Below are positions 7,836 to 16,757 of a stretch of 43,406 bases of DNA, piece by piece (the stretch's first letter is position 1; the number at the start of each line of letters is the position of its first letter). The notes beneath the pieces were generated by a model. That model saw nothing but the letters and a program-made list of their open reading frames with translations, did no database searches and was not told the DNA's origin. The DNA comes from an uncultured Bacilli bacterium (GTDB taxonomy: Bacteria > Bacillota_I > Bacilli_A > RF39 > UBA660), in NCBI GenBank assembly GCA_934131005.1, contig CAKOYV010000010.1, positions 1 to 43,406 on the forward strand, written 5' to 3'. The position numbers and the translations under genes are program-made.

Positions 7836-10454
7836 ATGAGAAAAGAAAAAAAATTTAGTTTACTAATAGTACTATTACTAGCTATTTTTACATTTAATAC
7901 TAGCATATCAGGAGTGTATGCAGAAACAAGATATGTAAAGAAATCTAGTAAAGGTCTTCAACATTATGGAACAAGCAGCAGTAAGGCTGGAGAGTATACA
8001 GGAGGAAGTGGAACTCCACGAACTTTTCCTAAAAGTTTATGCACCAATACTGCATTAACAAAAAATTGTGATAAGGCATATTGTATTGAAGGAAATGATG
8101 ATACTCCTGTCAATAAAGAAAAATATATTGAGTATTATAAAAGTGAACATACTTCATTAGTAGCAGGAAGAATTATTGCTAATATAAAGAGTGATATCAA
8201 GGATGCCGATGAAGAATATGTTTTAATTTATGCTACATTAAACACATACATTAATTTTAAAAATTCACTTGATTTTAGTAAAAATACTAAAATTAAAAAA
8301 TACATAAGTGAAGCAAAAAAAGAAGTAGAAGATGAAAAAACGACAACATCATTACCTAATTTTAATATGTCAGTAACTGGAGTTAGAAGAGAAGGTGATA
8401 AATTTGTTGGTACATTAAAATTAACTGGTTTAACTGAAAAATCTGGCGGTAATACAATAATTTATGATATTACTGCATCAGATAATGTAACTTTATCAAC
8501 TCCACAAATAAAAAATGCCACGGAATCAACACAGGAAATTGGATTCCATGCTCAAGTAGGATATAATACTAAAATAAGTTTTAATGTAAATGCTAGCAAT
8601 AGTAGTACATATAAATATGCTAGATTTTGGAAATCAGCAAAAGATGAAAGTGGACATCAAAGGCTAGCTACTCAAGGTTCAAAAACATATTCTCGCCAAA
8701 GATCAAAAAGTATTACTTATACAACAACAGATAAAAAACAATTAACACTTACAAAAGTAAGAGAGGATAATGGTAACGAACTAACAGGAGCAAATGTAAC
8801 TGTAACTTTATCTCAAAATGGTAAAACAATTGGTAATGGTTGTAAAACTAATGGTACTTCTACTTGTACTATCCAAGAAGTATCAGCAGATTTAAAATCA
8901 GTTGATTATACCATTACAGAAGAATCATCAGCCCCAGGATATGTAAAAAATGAAAAACCAATAACTGGAACTTGGAATTTAAGTGATAATAAAGAAACAT
9001 GTCAAATTCAAGCAACAGGAAGTTCAGATGCAAAAGATACTGATTTAGTTGATTGTAACCGAAATTATATTAGTTCAACAATTTGTAAAGTTACTGATAA
9101 AACAACAAATTCAGTAACTTATCAAGATGGAGAATGTCCAAAAGATGAAACTACTGGAGGAAGCACCTCAGGTGGAAGTACCACTGGTACTGATGATAAT
9201 TCAAATGAAAGTACTGGAGCTGGAAGTGATACGGGAACAACAACTCCAACAACTCCAACAACTCCAGAAAAAACAACTACAAAAGAAACATTAAAAGATC
9301 AATGTCATTATCAAGATGGTGATACACTTAAAATAGCAGATGCCACAAAATGTGCAAACAAATACATAAAAATAACCACTATTAATGGAAATATGCAAAT
9401 TCAATATTCAAATACTCAAAACAAAATTTCAATAAGTAAAAGAGGAATAACTGGTTCAGATGAAGTACCAGGTGCTGAGTTGAAAATTTGTTCCAACAAA
9501 CCTGATGATAAGGGTGAATGTAATATTGTAAAGAATACAGTAGTAGGACAATGTAAGAGTAATGCTACTAGTGAAACTACTGATGATTCTACAGATACAT
9601 CAACAGATACATCTAAAACAGGGACAACAACAAGTCAAGATAAAACAACAAATGATACAACATCAGAAATGCTAACTGGTGAATTTAATTGTAGTTATAG
9701 CAAAGAAACAGGATTAAAAACTTTAGATATGCATTGGTATTCTACTAGTGTAGCTAAACAATGGAATGGAATTGCTCCAGGAACATATTATTTAGTTGAA
9801 ACAACAGCACCAGATGGTTATGTCGCTACAACAACAAGTGTACCATTTACAGTTGATAAAGATAATAAAGTAACTTCTACGGCAACTAAAGTAGAAAATG
9901 ATACCACAGTTGTTTTAACTAATAAAGAAACAGAAATGACAATTAGTAAGACTGATGTAGCAACTAGTAAGGAATTACCAGGAGCAGAAATCTCAATATG
10001 TGCAGCATATAAAAATGAGAATAACGAATATAAAACAATAAATGATAACGATGGTTATTGTATACCTTCAACATTAGCAGATGGAACAAAAGCCCAATGG
10101 ACATCTACTGACAAGCCAAAAACAATAAAGGGATTATCAGCCGGAACATATTATTTAGTAGAAAAGACAGCTCCTAAAGGTTATTCAACAGCAGAATCAA
10201 TTTTATTTGTTATGAAACCTGATGGAACATTAACAGATATTAATGGTAAAAGCTTAGCGAATAATAAGTTAGTAATGCATGATGCAAAAATACAAGATGT
10301 AAAAACTGGTGAATTGCCAATAGTTCCAATTGCTATCGTAGGTATTGGAGCTGTAGGAATAGGCGGATATTTCTACTTAAAAAGTATAAAGGCTCTACCA
10401 GTAGCAGGTAAAAAAATATCTGGAAAAATAAGAAGGAGAAAAATTCATAAGTAA
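7836..10454 (+). CDS. SpaA-type surface adhesin with pilin-like repeats
   Basis: This is a secreted, cell-surface protein of 872 aa. A signal peptide (LLIVLLLAIFTFNTS) has a likely cleavage after VYA at residue 29. The N-terminal globular part contains AYCIEG with Cys83 and YVLIYATLNTYI, reminiscent of thioester (TQxA-type) adhesin heads, though the usual Gln is not evident. Three SpaA/Cna-B-like domains follow, near residues 300-375, 530-700 and 700-815. The last two have a Lys (ISKR, ISKT), the E-box VETTAPDGY or VEKTAPKGY, and a terminal Asn or Asp, as in self-forming isopeptide bonds. Thr/Ser-rich linkers separate them. The C-terminus has a membrane segment (about 827-848) and a basic tail after VKTGELP, a non-LPxTG sorting-like signal. 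It is monocistronic. Confidence 0.88.
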   Translation: MRKEKKFSLLIVLLLAIFTFNTSISGVYAETRYVKKSSKGLQHYGTSSSKAGEYTGGSGTPRTFPKSLCTNTALTKNCDKAYCIEGNDDTPVNKEKYIEYYKSEHTSLVAGRIIANIKSDIKDADEEYVLIYATLNTYINFKNSLDFSKNTKIKKYISEAKKEVEDEKTTTSLPNFNMSVTGVRREGDKFVGTLKLTGLTEKSGGNTIIYDITASDNVTLSTPQIKNATESTQEIGFHAQVGYNTKISFNVNASNSSTYKYARFWKSAKDESGHQRLATQGSKTYSRQRSKSITYTTTDKKQLTLTKVREDNGNELTGANVTVTLSQNGKTIGNGCKTNGTSTCTIQEVSADLKSVDYTITEESSAPGYVKNEKPITGTWNLSDNKETCQIQATGSSDAKDTDLVDCNRNYISSTICKVTDKTTNSVTYQDGECPKDETTGGSTSGGSTTGTDDNSNESTGAGSDTGTTTPTTPTTPEKTTTKETLKDQCHYQDGDTLKIADATKCANKYIKITTINGNMQIQYSNTQNKISISKRGITGSDEVPGAELKICSNKPDDKGECNIVKNTVVGQCKSNATSETTDDSTDTSTDTSKTGTTTSQDKTTNDTTSEMLTGEFNCSYSKETGLKTLDMHWYSTSVAKQWNGIAPGTYYLVETTAPDGYVATTTSVPFTVDKDNKVTSTATKVENDTTVVLTNKETEMTISKTDVATSKELPGAEISICAAYKNENNEYKTINDNDGYCIPSTLADGTKAQWTSTDKPKTIKGLSAGTYYLVEKTAPKGYSTAESILFVMKPDGTLTDINGKSLANNKLVMHDAKIQDVKTGELPIVPIAIVGIGAVGIGGYFYLKSIKALPVAGKKISGKIRRRKIHK

Positions 10455-10457
10455 TAC

Positions 10458-10490
10458 AGAACTTGAACATAACTTCAAGTTCTTTTTCTT
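10458..10490 (+). terminator. Intrinsic terminator after the SpaA adhesin
   Basis: A perfect 10-bp stem, AGAACTTGAA (10458-10467) with TTCAAGTTCT (10474-10483), loop CATAAC, then a T-rich tail. Confidence 0.88.
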
Positions 10491-10517
10491 TACTTAATAA
10501 ATGATTTATAGTATAAT
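10489..10517 (+). promoter_or_regulatory. Promoter of rplI-dnaB
   Basis: TTTACT at 10489-10494, a 17-bp spacer and TATAAT at 10512-10517. It overlaps the end of the preceding terminator. Confidence 0.6.
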
Positions 10518-10543
10518 TATCTCTGTAAAGGTGGGATATTTCT

Positions 10544-10984
10544 ATGAAAGTTATTTTTATAAAAGATTTAAAAAAACAAGGAAAAATAAATGAAGTAAAA
10601 GAAGTAAGTGATGGATATGCAACGAACTATTTAATAAAAAATGGTTATGCTGTTAAATATACCAAAACTAGTTCTTCTATATTAGATAAAGATTTAAAAA
10701 ACAAACAAAAAGAAGAGGAAAAGGCAATATTAAAAGCTCAAGAACTAGCCAAAATACTAGAAAATATAACCTTGAAATTTAATGTAAAATGTAATAACGG
10801 AAAAGTATTTGGTTCAATCAGTAACAAACAAATTCAAATAGCATTGAAAGAAAAGGGCATAGAAATAGATAAAAAAATCATAAAAAATAATGAAGCATTA
10901 AATACCTTAGGAGTTCATAATGTTGAGTTGAATCTTCATAAAAAAGTAAAAGGAATTTTAAAAGTACAATTAATTGAGAAGTAG
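10544..10984 (+). CDS. rplI: 50S ribosomal protein L9
   Basis: L9 binds 23S rRNA at the base of the L1 stalk. The 146-aa protein has the N-terminal rRNA-binding domain with the L9 signature (GKINEVKEVSDGYATNYLIK, ending NGYAV), a long Lys/Glu-rich connecting helix near residues 45-75, and a C-terminal domain with GKVFGSISNKQIQIAL and KIIKNNEALNTLGVHNVEL. Length matches the family. AAAGGTGGG provides the ribosome binding site. dnaB starts 9 bp downstream, the conserved rplI-dnaB pairing of Bacillota; a GdpP-type gene often found before rplI is not here. Confidence 0.97.
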   Translation: MKVIFIKDLKKQGKINEVKEVSDGYATNYLIKNGYAVKYTKTSSSILDKDLKNKQKEEEKAILKAQELAKILENITLKFNVKCNNGKVFGSISNKQIQIALKEKGIEIDKKIIKNNEALNTLGVHNVELNLHKKVKGILKVQLIEK

Positions 10985-10993
10985 GTGTAGAAA

Positions 10994-12340
10994 ATGAACA
11001 ATAGTGGATTACCAAATAATATTGAAGCAGAAAAAGCCTTAATTGGTTCAGCATTTTGGTCTTTTGGCGCATTACAAAAAGTATGTGAAGAAGTATCAAA
11101 AGAAATATTTTATTTAGATAGTCATAGCAAAATATTTGAAGTAATCCAAGAATTATATGAAAACAAAAAACCTGTAGATGCAACAACCGTAACATCAGAA
11201 ATAATAAATAAAGGATACCTTTCTCAAATAGGTGGAGTAGAATATTTAAATAACGTAATAAATAGCGTTGCAACAGGAGCAAATGTTTCATATTATATAG
11301 ATACAGTCTTAGAAAAATATACCCTTCGACGCATGATTGAAGTAGCTACTAATATCATAACGGATGCAAATAATCCAGATAATAATGTTGCAGAAGTTGT
11401 AGAATCTGCCGAAAAAAATATTTTAAATGTATCAAAAAGTAGAAAAACAGAAGATTTTCGTACTGTTCACGAAGTATTAGAAAAAGCTCAAAGCGACTTA
11501 GAAAGTTTAGCTAAAAATAAAGGAAGAGTAACAGGTTTAACAACAGGATTAGTTGATTTGGATAATTTAACTAATGGTTTTAGCCCAACACAATTAGTTA
11601 TTGTTGCCGCTCGTCCAGCTGTCGGAAAAACAGCTTTCGCTCTAAATATAGCTTGTGCCGCCGCTAAAAGCACTAAAAAAAATATTGCCATTTTTTCACT
11701 AGAAATGCCAGCCGAACAATTAATTATGAGAATGATAAGTTCTCTAGGCCAAGTAGATAATAAAAAATTACAAACTGGAAAAATGGAAAATGAAGATTGG
11801 CGCCGTATCAATGAGGCTATAAGCCAATTGGCTGATACTAATATCTACTTTCATGATGCTGGAGGCATAACAGCAAGTGAAATTAAAGCTAAATGTCGAA
11901 GATTGTCAACTATTGGTGATGGCTTAGGATTAGTAATAATTGACTACCTACAACTAATTGATTCATCAGCAAAATACTCTGGTTCTAGACAACAAGAAGT
12001 ATCAGAAATATCTAGAAATTTAAAGACTATGGCTCTAGAACTAGAAGTTCCCGTCATAGCTCTATCTCAATTATCAAGAAGTGTTGAAAAAAGAGAAGAT
12101 AAGAAACCCGTTCTTAGTGACTTAAGAGAATCAGGATCAATTGAACAAGATGCTGATATCGTAGCAGCCTTACATGCCCCAGAAGTAGAAGCTCCAGTTG
12201 ATGACAATCTTCCAGTTCCAATTCAATTGATAATACTAAAACATCGTAATGGTCCTATCGCAACCATTGATATGCTTTTTAAAAAGAAAACTTCAACGTT
12301 CTTATCTATAAAAAAGGAAGGTGGTTCTATTGCCAAATAA
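10994..12340 (+). CDS. dnaB: Replicative DNA helicase DnaB
   Basis: This hexameric 5'-3' helicase unwinds the replication fork (called DnaC in Bacillus). It is 448 aa, the normal length. The N-terminal domain begins LPNNIEAEKALIGSAF. The RecA-like C-terminal ATPase has Walker A ARPAVGKTAFAL near residue 206, Walker B LGLVIIDYLQLI, and the DLRESGSIEQDAD segment. The GAAGTAGGTG ribosome binding site overlaps the rplI stop. The 3' end overlaps the next gene by 11 bp. Confidence 0.98.
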   Translation: MNNSGLPNNIEAEKALIGSAFWSFGALQKVCEEVSKEIFYLDSHSKIFEVIQELYENKKPVDATTVTSEIINKGYLSQIGGVEYLNNVINSVATGANVSYYIDTVLEKYTLRRMIEVATNIITDANNPDNNVAEVVESAEKNILNVSKSRKTEDFRTVHEVLEKAQSDLESLAKNKGRVTGLTTGLVDLDNLTNGFSPTQLVIVAARPAVGKTAFALNIACAAAKSTKKNIAIFSLEMPAEQLIMRMISSLGQVDNKKLQTGKMENEDWRRINEAISQLADTNIYFHDAGGITASEIKAKCRRLSTIGDGLGLVIIDYLQLIDSSAKYSGSRQQEVSEISRNLKTMALELEVPVIALSQLSRSVEKREDKKPVLSDLRESGSIEQDADIVAALHAPEVEAPVDDNLPVPIQLIILKHRNGPIATIDMLFKKKTSTFLSIKKEGGSIAK

Positions 12341-13859
12341 TCACTTTAAAATATCATATTTTATTTCCATTATTTTAATAGGCCTAATAGCTATAAGTTT
12401 AGGATTTACTAAATATAATAATAAAAATCCTATTGATGTTTATAAAGTGTACTTAGATGGAAATATAATAGGTACCATAAAAAGTAAAGAATCTTTTGAA
12501 AAATATATTAATATAAAAGAAAATTCTATCAAGAAAAAATATGGTGTAGATAAGGTATATATGCCTAATGGCGTAATTATCAAAAAAGTTACAACTTATG
12601 ATAAAAAAATAGATAGTAATTCTTATATTTATAAAAAACTAACTCAAAAGAAACAATTTACTATTAAAGGTAGTGTTATAACAATAAATAAGCCAAATGA
12701 TAAGAGTTACAAAGAGAAAAAAATTTACGTTTTAAATAAAACAATCTTTGATGATGCTCTAACTAAATTAATTAAATCATTTGTAAGTGAAGATGACTAT
12801 AAAGCTTATATGGAAAGCACTCAGAAGAAAATCGAAGATACTGGTACAATTATAAAAGATATAGATATAAACGAAAATATAACTTATAAAAATAGTAATA
12901 TATCTATAAATAAAAAGATATATACAGATACAAATGAATTAGCAAAATATCTTCTTTATGGAACATTAAAAAAACAAAATACTTACATAGTTAAAGAGGG
13001 GGACACCGTAGAAACAGTTGCTAATGCTAATAAACTGAATACTCAAGAATTCTTATTAGCAAATTCAGAGTTTAATAGTGCTAACACTCTTTTATATGCA
13101 GGACAAGAGGTAAATGTTGGCCTTATTAATCCTGTAATTGAGATTGTTGTTGAAAAAAATAGTGTTGTTGATGAAGAAAAAAATTATGGCGTAACTATAA
13201 AATATGATGAAAGTAAACTTCAAGGCACAGAATATGTATCACAAGCAGGGGAAAAAGGTTTATATAGAGTTAGTCGTGAATATCAGTACATAAATGGTCA
13301 ATTATCTGATACCGTAACCCTTAGTTCAACAGAATTAAAGCCAACTATTGATAAGGTTATTGTTAAAGGTGATAAAGAAATACCAAACGTTGCTGATCTA
13401 TCTTATTGGGCATGGCCAACTGAAACCCCATATACTATAACTACTTATTTTGGTTATCGTTGGGGCTCTATGCACGCAGCTGTAGATATATATGGTCCAG
13501 GACATGGTTCAGCAGTCTATGCAGCTAATAATGGAACTGTCCAAGTTGCTAAAGGTGGCTGTGTAACTGGTAATGTATCCTGTAATGGCCGTCGTGGAAA
13601 TTATATAATAATCAACCATAATAACAGTAACTATCACACTGTTTATATGCATTTATCATCTATTTTAGTAAAAGAAGGTGCAACAGTTGCTAGAGGTCAA
13701 AAGATAGCTACTATGGGTAATACTGGTGAAGTATATCCAACCCCATCTAAATCAAGTCCATATAGTGGAACCCACTTGCATTTTGCAACAACACGTGGTG
13801 ATCCATCTAGAGGCGGCTTAACAGGAAATCCATTTGATCCCTTAACTCTATATAAATGA
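12330..13859 (+). CDS. Membrane-anchored LysM-G5-M23 cell-wall peptidase
   Basis: This is a likely peptidoglycan endopeptidase of the lysostaphin/LytM type, anchored in the membrane. The start is the TTG at 12330, placed behind AAGGAAGGTGG; a GTG at 12321 lies inside that site. The 509-aa product has one N-terminal membrane segment (ISYFISIILIGLIAISLGF), an unassigned extracellular region, and a LysM domain (YIVKEGDTVETVANANKL, near residue 217). A G5-like domain and the M23 domain follow. Zinc and catalytic residues are visible as MHAAVD (HxxxD), YMHLS and HLHF. It overlaps dnaB and walJ, so it sits in the dnaB operon at the place where walK/walH genes sit in other Bacillota. A shorter relative of its catalytic domain lies at 37849. 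Confidence 0.9.
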   Translation: MPNNHFKISYFISIILIGLIAISLGFTKYNNKNPIDVYKVYLDGNIIGTIKSKESFEKYINIKENSIKKKYGVDKVYMPNGVIIKKVTTYDKKIDSNSYIYKKLTQKKQFTIKGSVITINKPNDKSYKEKKIYVLNKTIFDDALTKLIKSFVSEDDYKAYMESTQKKIEDTGTIIKDIDINENITYKNSNISINKKIYTDTNELAKYLLYGTLKKQNTYIVKEGDTVETVANANKLNTQEFLLANSEFNSANTLLYAGQEVNVGLINPVIEIVVEKNSVVDEEKNYGVTIKYDESKLQGTEYVSQAGEKGLYRVSREYQYINGQLSDTVTLSSTELKPTIDKVIVKGDKEIPNVADLSYWAWPTETPYTITTYFGYRWGSMHAAVDIYGPGHGSAVYAANNGTVQVAKGGCVTGNVSCNGRRGNYIIINHNNSNYHTVYMHLSSILVKEGATVARGQKIATMGNTGEVYPTPSKSSPYSGTHLHFATTRGDPSRGGLTGNPFDPLTLYK

Positions 13860-14614
13860 GAGTAATAGTTTTATCATCTGGAAGTAAGGGAAATACTACC
13901 TATATTGAAAGTGAAGATACAAAAATTCTAATCGATATAGGTAATAGTTGTAAGTATGTAACAGATAAATTAAAAACAATAGGGATTGATGGTAATGAAA
14001 TAGATGCCATACTTATAACTCATACCCATACAGATCATATAAAGGGATTAAAAGTATTTAATAAAAAATTTCATCCACAAGTATATATAACAAAAGAAAT
14101 GGTAGCAGATCTAGATTTTCTTGAAGACTACAACTTAATAGACAAACAACAGTTAATTATTAACGATTTAATAATCGAAGTTATAAAAACATCTCATGAT
14201 GCCCCTGGCTCCGTTGGGTATATTGTCAATAATAACAATAAATCTATCGCCTATATAACAGATACGGGCTATATAAACCAAAAATATTTTAATAAATTAA
14301 CAAATAAAGATATCTATATTATGGAATCAAATCATGATGTAGAAATGTTAAATAATTGCTCTTATCCATTTAAAACTAGACAAAGAATTTTAGGAGATAA
14401 GGGTCATTTATCAAATTATGATTCTTCAAGATATCTCTCAAAATTCATAGGCTCAAAAACCAAATATATAATGTTAGCCCATCTATCAGAGGAAAATAAT
14501 ACTAGTAGCTTAGCTTATGAAACTCTAAAATCAAGACTAGATGAAAATGATCAAAATGTAGAAAAAATAATTATTGCTAAGCAGAATGAAGAAACGGAGC
14601 TTATAGAAGTATGA
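13856..14614 (+). CDS. walJ: MBL-fold hydrolase WalJ (YycJ)
   Basis: This metallo-beta-lactamase-fold protein is conserved beside rlmH and, in Bacillus, in the wal operon; loss affects coordination of cell division with replication. The 252-aa product begins MRVIVLSSGSKGNTTYIE and carries the metal-binding HTHTDH near residue 60, SHDAPGSVGY and YITDTGY, all typical of YycJ. The start overlaps the M23 stop as ATGA and the end overlaps rlmH as ATGA, indicating translational coupling. The reaction is uncertain: nuclease activity has been proposed for the family. Length is close to the usual 264 aa. Confidence 0.92.
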   Translation: MRVIVLSSGSKGNTTYIESEDTKILIDIGNSCKYVTDKLKTIGIDGNEIDAILITHTHTDHIKGLKVFNKKFHPQVYITKEMVADLDFLEDYNLIDKQQLIINDLIIEVIKTSHDAPGSVGYIVNNNNKSIAYITDTGYINQKYFNKLTNKDIYIMESNHDVEMLNNCSYPFKTRQRILGDKGHLSNYDSSRYLSKFIGSKTKYIMLAHLSEENNTSSLAYETLKSRLDENDQNVEKIIIAKQNEETELIEV

Positions 14615-15045
14615 TAAAAATAATATGTGTTGGTAAAATAAAAGAAAAATTTTATCGTGATGCTATAGCAGAATATCTAAAAAGACTAAGCAAATATCAT
14701 AAAATAGTTATAGAGGAATTACCAGATTCAAATAAACAAAAAGAAGAAAAATTACTATTAAAAAAAATTAATCAAAAGGATTATAATATTATCTTAGATA
14801 TAGATGGAAAAATGTTAAATTCCATAGAATTATCTAATCATATTGACAAAACATTTCAAATAAATTCTAATATAACTTTTATAATAGGTGGTAGCGACGG
14901 ATTAACAGAAAACGTTAAAAAAACTGCTAACTTAAAATTATCTTTTTCCAAAATGACTTTTCCTCATCAGTTATTTAGAGTAATTTTGTTAGAACAAATA
15001 TATAGAAGTTTTAAAATTATTAATAATGAAACTTATCATAAATAG
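14611..15045 (+). CDS. rlmH: 23S rRNA (pseudouridine1915-N3)-methyltransferase RlmH
   Basis: RlmH is a small SPOUT methyltransferase that acts on the assembled 70S ribosome. The 144-aa sequence begins MIKIICVGKIKEKFYRDAI and has LDIDGKMLNSIELS, FIIGGSDG and the C-terminal cofactor knot FPHQLFRVILLEQIYRSF, ending YHK as in the family. It is about 12-15 residues shorter than typical, the difference lying in the middle region. Its ATG overlaps the walJ stop. A weak terminator overlaps its own stop codon. Confidence 0.95.
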   Translation: MIKIICVGKIKEKFYRDAIAEYLKRLSKYHKIVIEELPDSNKQKEEKLLLKKINQKDYNIILDIDGKMLNSIELSNHIDKTFQINSNITFIIGGSDGLTENVKKTANLKLSFSKMTFPHQLFRVILLEQIYRSFKIINNETYHK

Positions 15046-15072
15046 AGTCCTAGTAAATAGGGCTCATTTATT
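15045..15072 (+). terminator. Probable terminator after rlmH
   Basis: GAGTCCTA (15045-15052) pairs with TAGGGCTC (15058-15065) with one G-U pair, followed by ATTTATT. The T tract is interrupted, so termination may be partial. Confidence 0.55.
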
Positions 15073-15084
15073 AAAAAAGTATAA

Positions 15085-15098
15085 CGAACAAATGTACG
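15085..15098 (+). promoter_or_regulatory. LexA-type SOS box upstream of recA
   Basis: CGAACAAATGTACG matches the Gram-positive SOS consensus CGAAC-N4-GTTCG at all but one position. It lies 8 bp upstream of the -35 of recA, where a repressor could block polymerase. The lexA gene itself is not in the window. Confidence 0.6.
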
Positions 15099-15106
15099 AA
15101 AAATTA

Positions 15107-15135
15107 TTGACAAAACAAAAAAGAAATTATATAAT
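15107..15135 (+). promoter_or_regulatory. Promoter of recA
   Basis: A perfect TTGACA at 15107-15112, a 17-bp spacer and TATAAT at 15130-15135. Both hexamers match consensus, so the promoter should be strong when not repressed. Confidence 0.85.
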
Positions 15136-15168
15136 TAGCATGTACAGTGAGTAATAAAAGGAGAAAAT

Positions 15169-16239
15169 ATGAAAAAGACAGTAGAAAAAGATAAAGCCTT
15201 AGCACAAGTTATGGCTGATATAGAAAAACAATTTGGTAAAGGTGCTATTATGAAACTTGGTGAACAGGAAAAAGTTAAAGTAGAGGTATCTCATAGTGGC
15301 TCCCTAGCTCTAGATATAGCACTTGGTGTAGGAGGATATCCTAAAGGTCGTATAATAGAAATATATGGCCCAGAATCATCAGGAAAAACAACATTTGCAC
15401 TTCATGCAATAGCAGAAGTTCAAAAAGAAGGAGGAAGAGCTGCATTTATTGATGCAGAACATTCATTAGATCCAGTTTATGCTGAAACATTGGGCGTAGA
15501 TATAGATGAATTATTATTGTCTCAACCAGATACAGGTGAACAAGCCCTAGAAATATGTGATACATTAGTAAAAAGTGAAGCCGTTAATATTATCGTTATA
15601 GATTCTGTTGCCGCATTAGTGCCACAAGCAGAGATAGACGGCGAGATGGGCGACAGTCATGTAGGTTTACAAGCTCGCTTGATGTCACAAGCACTAAGAA
15701 AATTATCAGGCTCAATAAATAAAACAAACACTATTGTTATTTTTATCAATCAACTAAGAGAAAAAGTAGGCGTCATGTTTGGTAATCCCGAAACAACACC
15801 AGGTGGAAAGGCCTTAAAATATTATTCTTCTATAAGACTAGATATAAGACGTGGAGAACAATTAAAGCAAGGTTCAGAAGTAATAGGTAATGCGACTAAG
15901 ATAAAAGTAGTTAAAAACAAAGTAGCACCACCATTTAAAACGGCAGTTGTAGATATTATGTATGGCAGTGGAATAAGCCATGAAGGAGAATTAGTTGACT
16001 TAGCCGTTGAAGCTGAAATAATTGAAAAAAGTGGAGCTTGGTATTCATATAATGGCAATAAAATAGGACAAGGTAAGGAAAATGCCAAATTATATTTAAA
16101 AAATAATCCTAATATTTTAATGGAAATTGAAGAAAAAGTAAGAGAAGTATATGATATTTCTAATGAAAAAAAGCCAAAAAAAGAAAAAAATCCTAAAGAA
16201 GAAAAAAGCAAAACTAAAGATTCCAACAAGCCCCAGTAA
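15169..16239 (+). CDS. recA: Recombinase RecA
   Basis: RecA forms filaments on single-stranded DNA, drives homologous strand exchange and triggers the SOS response. The 356-aa product has the N-terminal oligomerisation helix (ALAQVMADIEKQFGKGAIMK), Walker A GPESSGKTT near residue 67, Walker B region VNIIVIDSVAAL, the L2 loop region with NQLREKVGVMFGNPETTPGG, and a Lys-rich C-terminal tail. The ribosome binding site is AAAGGAG. It is monocistronic, with its own consensus promoter and an SOS-like box. No intein or frameshift is seen. Confidence 0.98.
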   Translation: MKKTVEKDKALAQVMADIEKQFGKGAIMKLGEQEKVKVEVSHSGSLALDIALGVGGYPKGRIIEIYGPESSGKTTFALHAIAEVQKEGGRAAFIDAEHSLDPVYAETLGVDIDELLLSQPDTGEQALEICDTLVKSEAVNIIVIDSVAALVPQAEIDGEMGDSHVGLQARLMSQALRKLSGSINKTNTIVIFINQLREKVGVMFGNPETTPGGKALKYYSSIRLDIRRGEQLKQGSEVIGNATKIKVVKNKVAPPFKTAVVDIMYGSGISHEGELVDLAVEAEIIEKSGAWYSYNGNKIGQGKENAKLYLKNNPNILMEIEEKVREVYDISNEKKPKKEKNPKEEKSKTKDSNKPQ

Positions 16240-16263
16240 TATCTAAAAATTGAGTAAATTAAA

Positions 16264-16335
16264 AAAATCAAGGAAAGCGTATTAAACAATAGTCACAGAA
16301 ATTTTTTGACTAAAAACAATACAACCCTTGATTTT
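16264..16335. terminator. Nested hairpin between convergent genes (bidirectional terminator or small RNA)
   Basis: The outer helix pairs AAAATCAAGG (16264-16273) with CCTTGATTTT (16326-16335). Inside it GTATT (16279-16283) pairs with AATAC (16318-16322), and AGTCA (16291-16295) with TGACT (16307-16311). T runs follow the outer helix on both strands (better on the minus strand), fitting termination of recA from one side and of the small minus gene from the other. Three stacked helices are more than a terminator needs, so a structured RNA cannot be excluded. Confidence 0.6.
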
Positions 16336-16375
16336 ATCATATAAAATTCTAATTTTTCAGTAAATTACTTCAATA

Positions 16376-16660
16376 TTAAGAGCGAGTTAAAATATATTTG
16401 ATTTTAAGCTCTAATCTTTTATCCTCTAATTTAGAAACTTTTTGTTGTTTTTTTACCGAAAAATATAGACAAATAATAATCATAAAAATATTAATTTCTA
16501 AAATAAGTCCATTCCATAAGTATGGATAATAAATAATATTCAGAATATTAATAATAATAGTTGTAAAAAATAATAAGCTACTAATTAAGTAAATGTTTCG
16601 CTCAATTTTAGCTATTTTTTCTTCTTTTTTAATTCTACGTAACATATCATTTCGCCTCAT
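16376..16660 (-). CDS. Small two-helix membrane protein, unknown
   Basis: This 94-aa protein is not recognised. A basic N-terminal stretch (MLRRIKKEEKIAKIERN) precedes two hydrophobic segments near residues 26-48 and 51-67, followed by a basic C-terminal tail. This suggests an inner-membrane hairpin with both ends in the cytoplasm. The start is well supported: AGGAGG lies 8 bases before the ATG, and a TTGACT-17-TAGAAT promoter with a TGC extension lies upstream. It is the only minus-strand gene in the first 26 kb, transcribed divergently from ftsY and convergently to recA. No function is proposed. Confidence 0.75.
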   Translation of the reverse strand: MRRNDMLRRIKKEEKIAKIERNIYLISSLLFFTTIIINILNIIYYPYLWNGLILEINIFMIIICLYFSVKKQQKVSKLEDKRLELKIKYILTRS

Positions 16661-16693
16661 TATCCATACCTCCTAAAAAATTATATGTTTTTT

Positions 16694-16722
16694 ATTCTAG
16701 CATGTTGACAAATCAAAGTCAA
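16694..16722 (-). promoter_or_regulatory. Promoter of the small membrane protein gene
   Basis: Read on the minus strand: TTGACT (16722-16717), a 17-bp spacer and TAGAAT (16699-16694), with TGC just ahead of the -10. Confidence 0.7.
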
Positions 16723-16757
16723 TTTCAAACAACAAAAAACTAAAAAAACATAAAAAA

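Noticed and set aside
10878..11291. 137-residue Leu-rich frame on the minus strand
   Set aside because: It lies fully antisense to rplI and dnaB, has no ribosome binding site, and its composition is what AT-rich coding DNA gives in reverse.
15822..16289. 155-residue minus-strand frame at the recA end
   Set aside because: It mirrors recA codons and crosses the nested terminator; no ribosome binding site.
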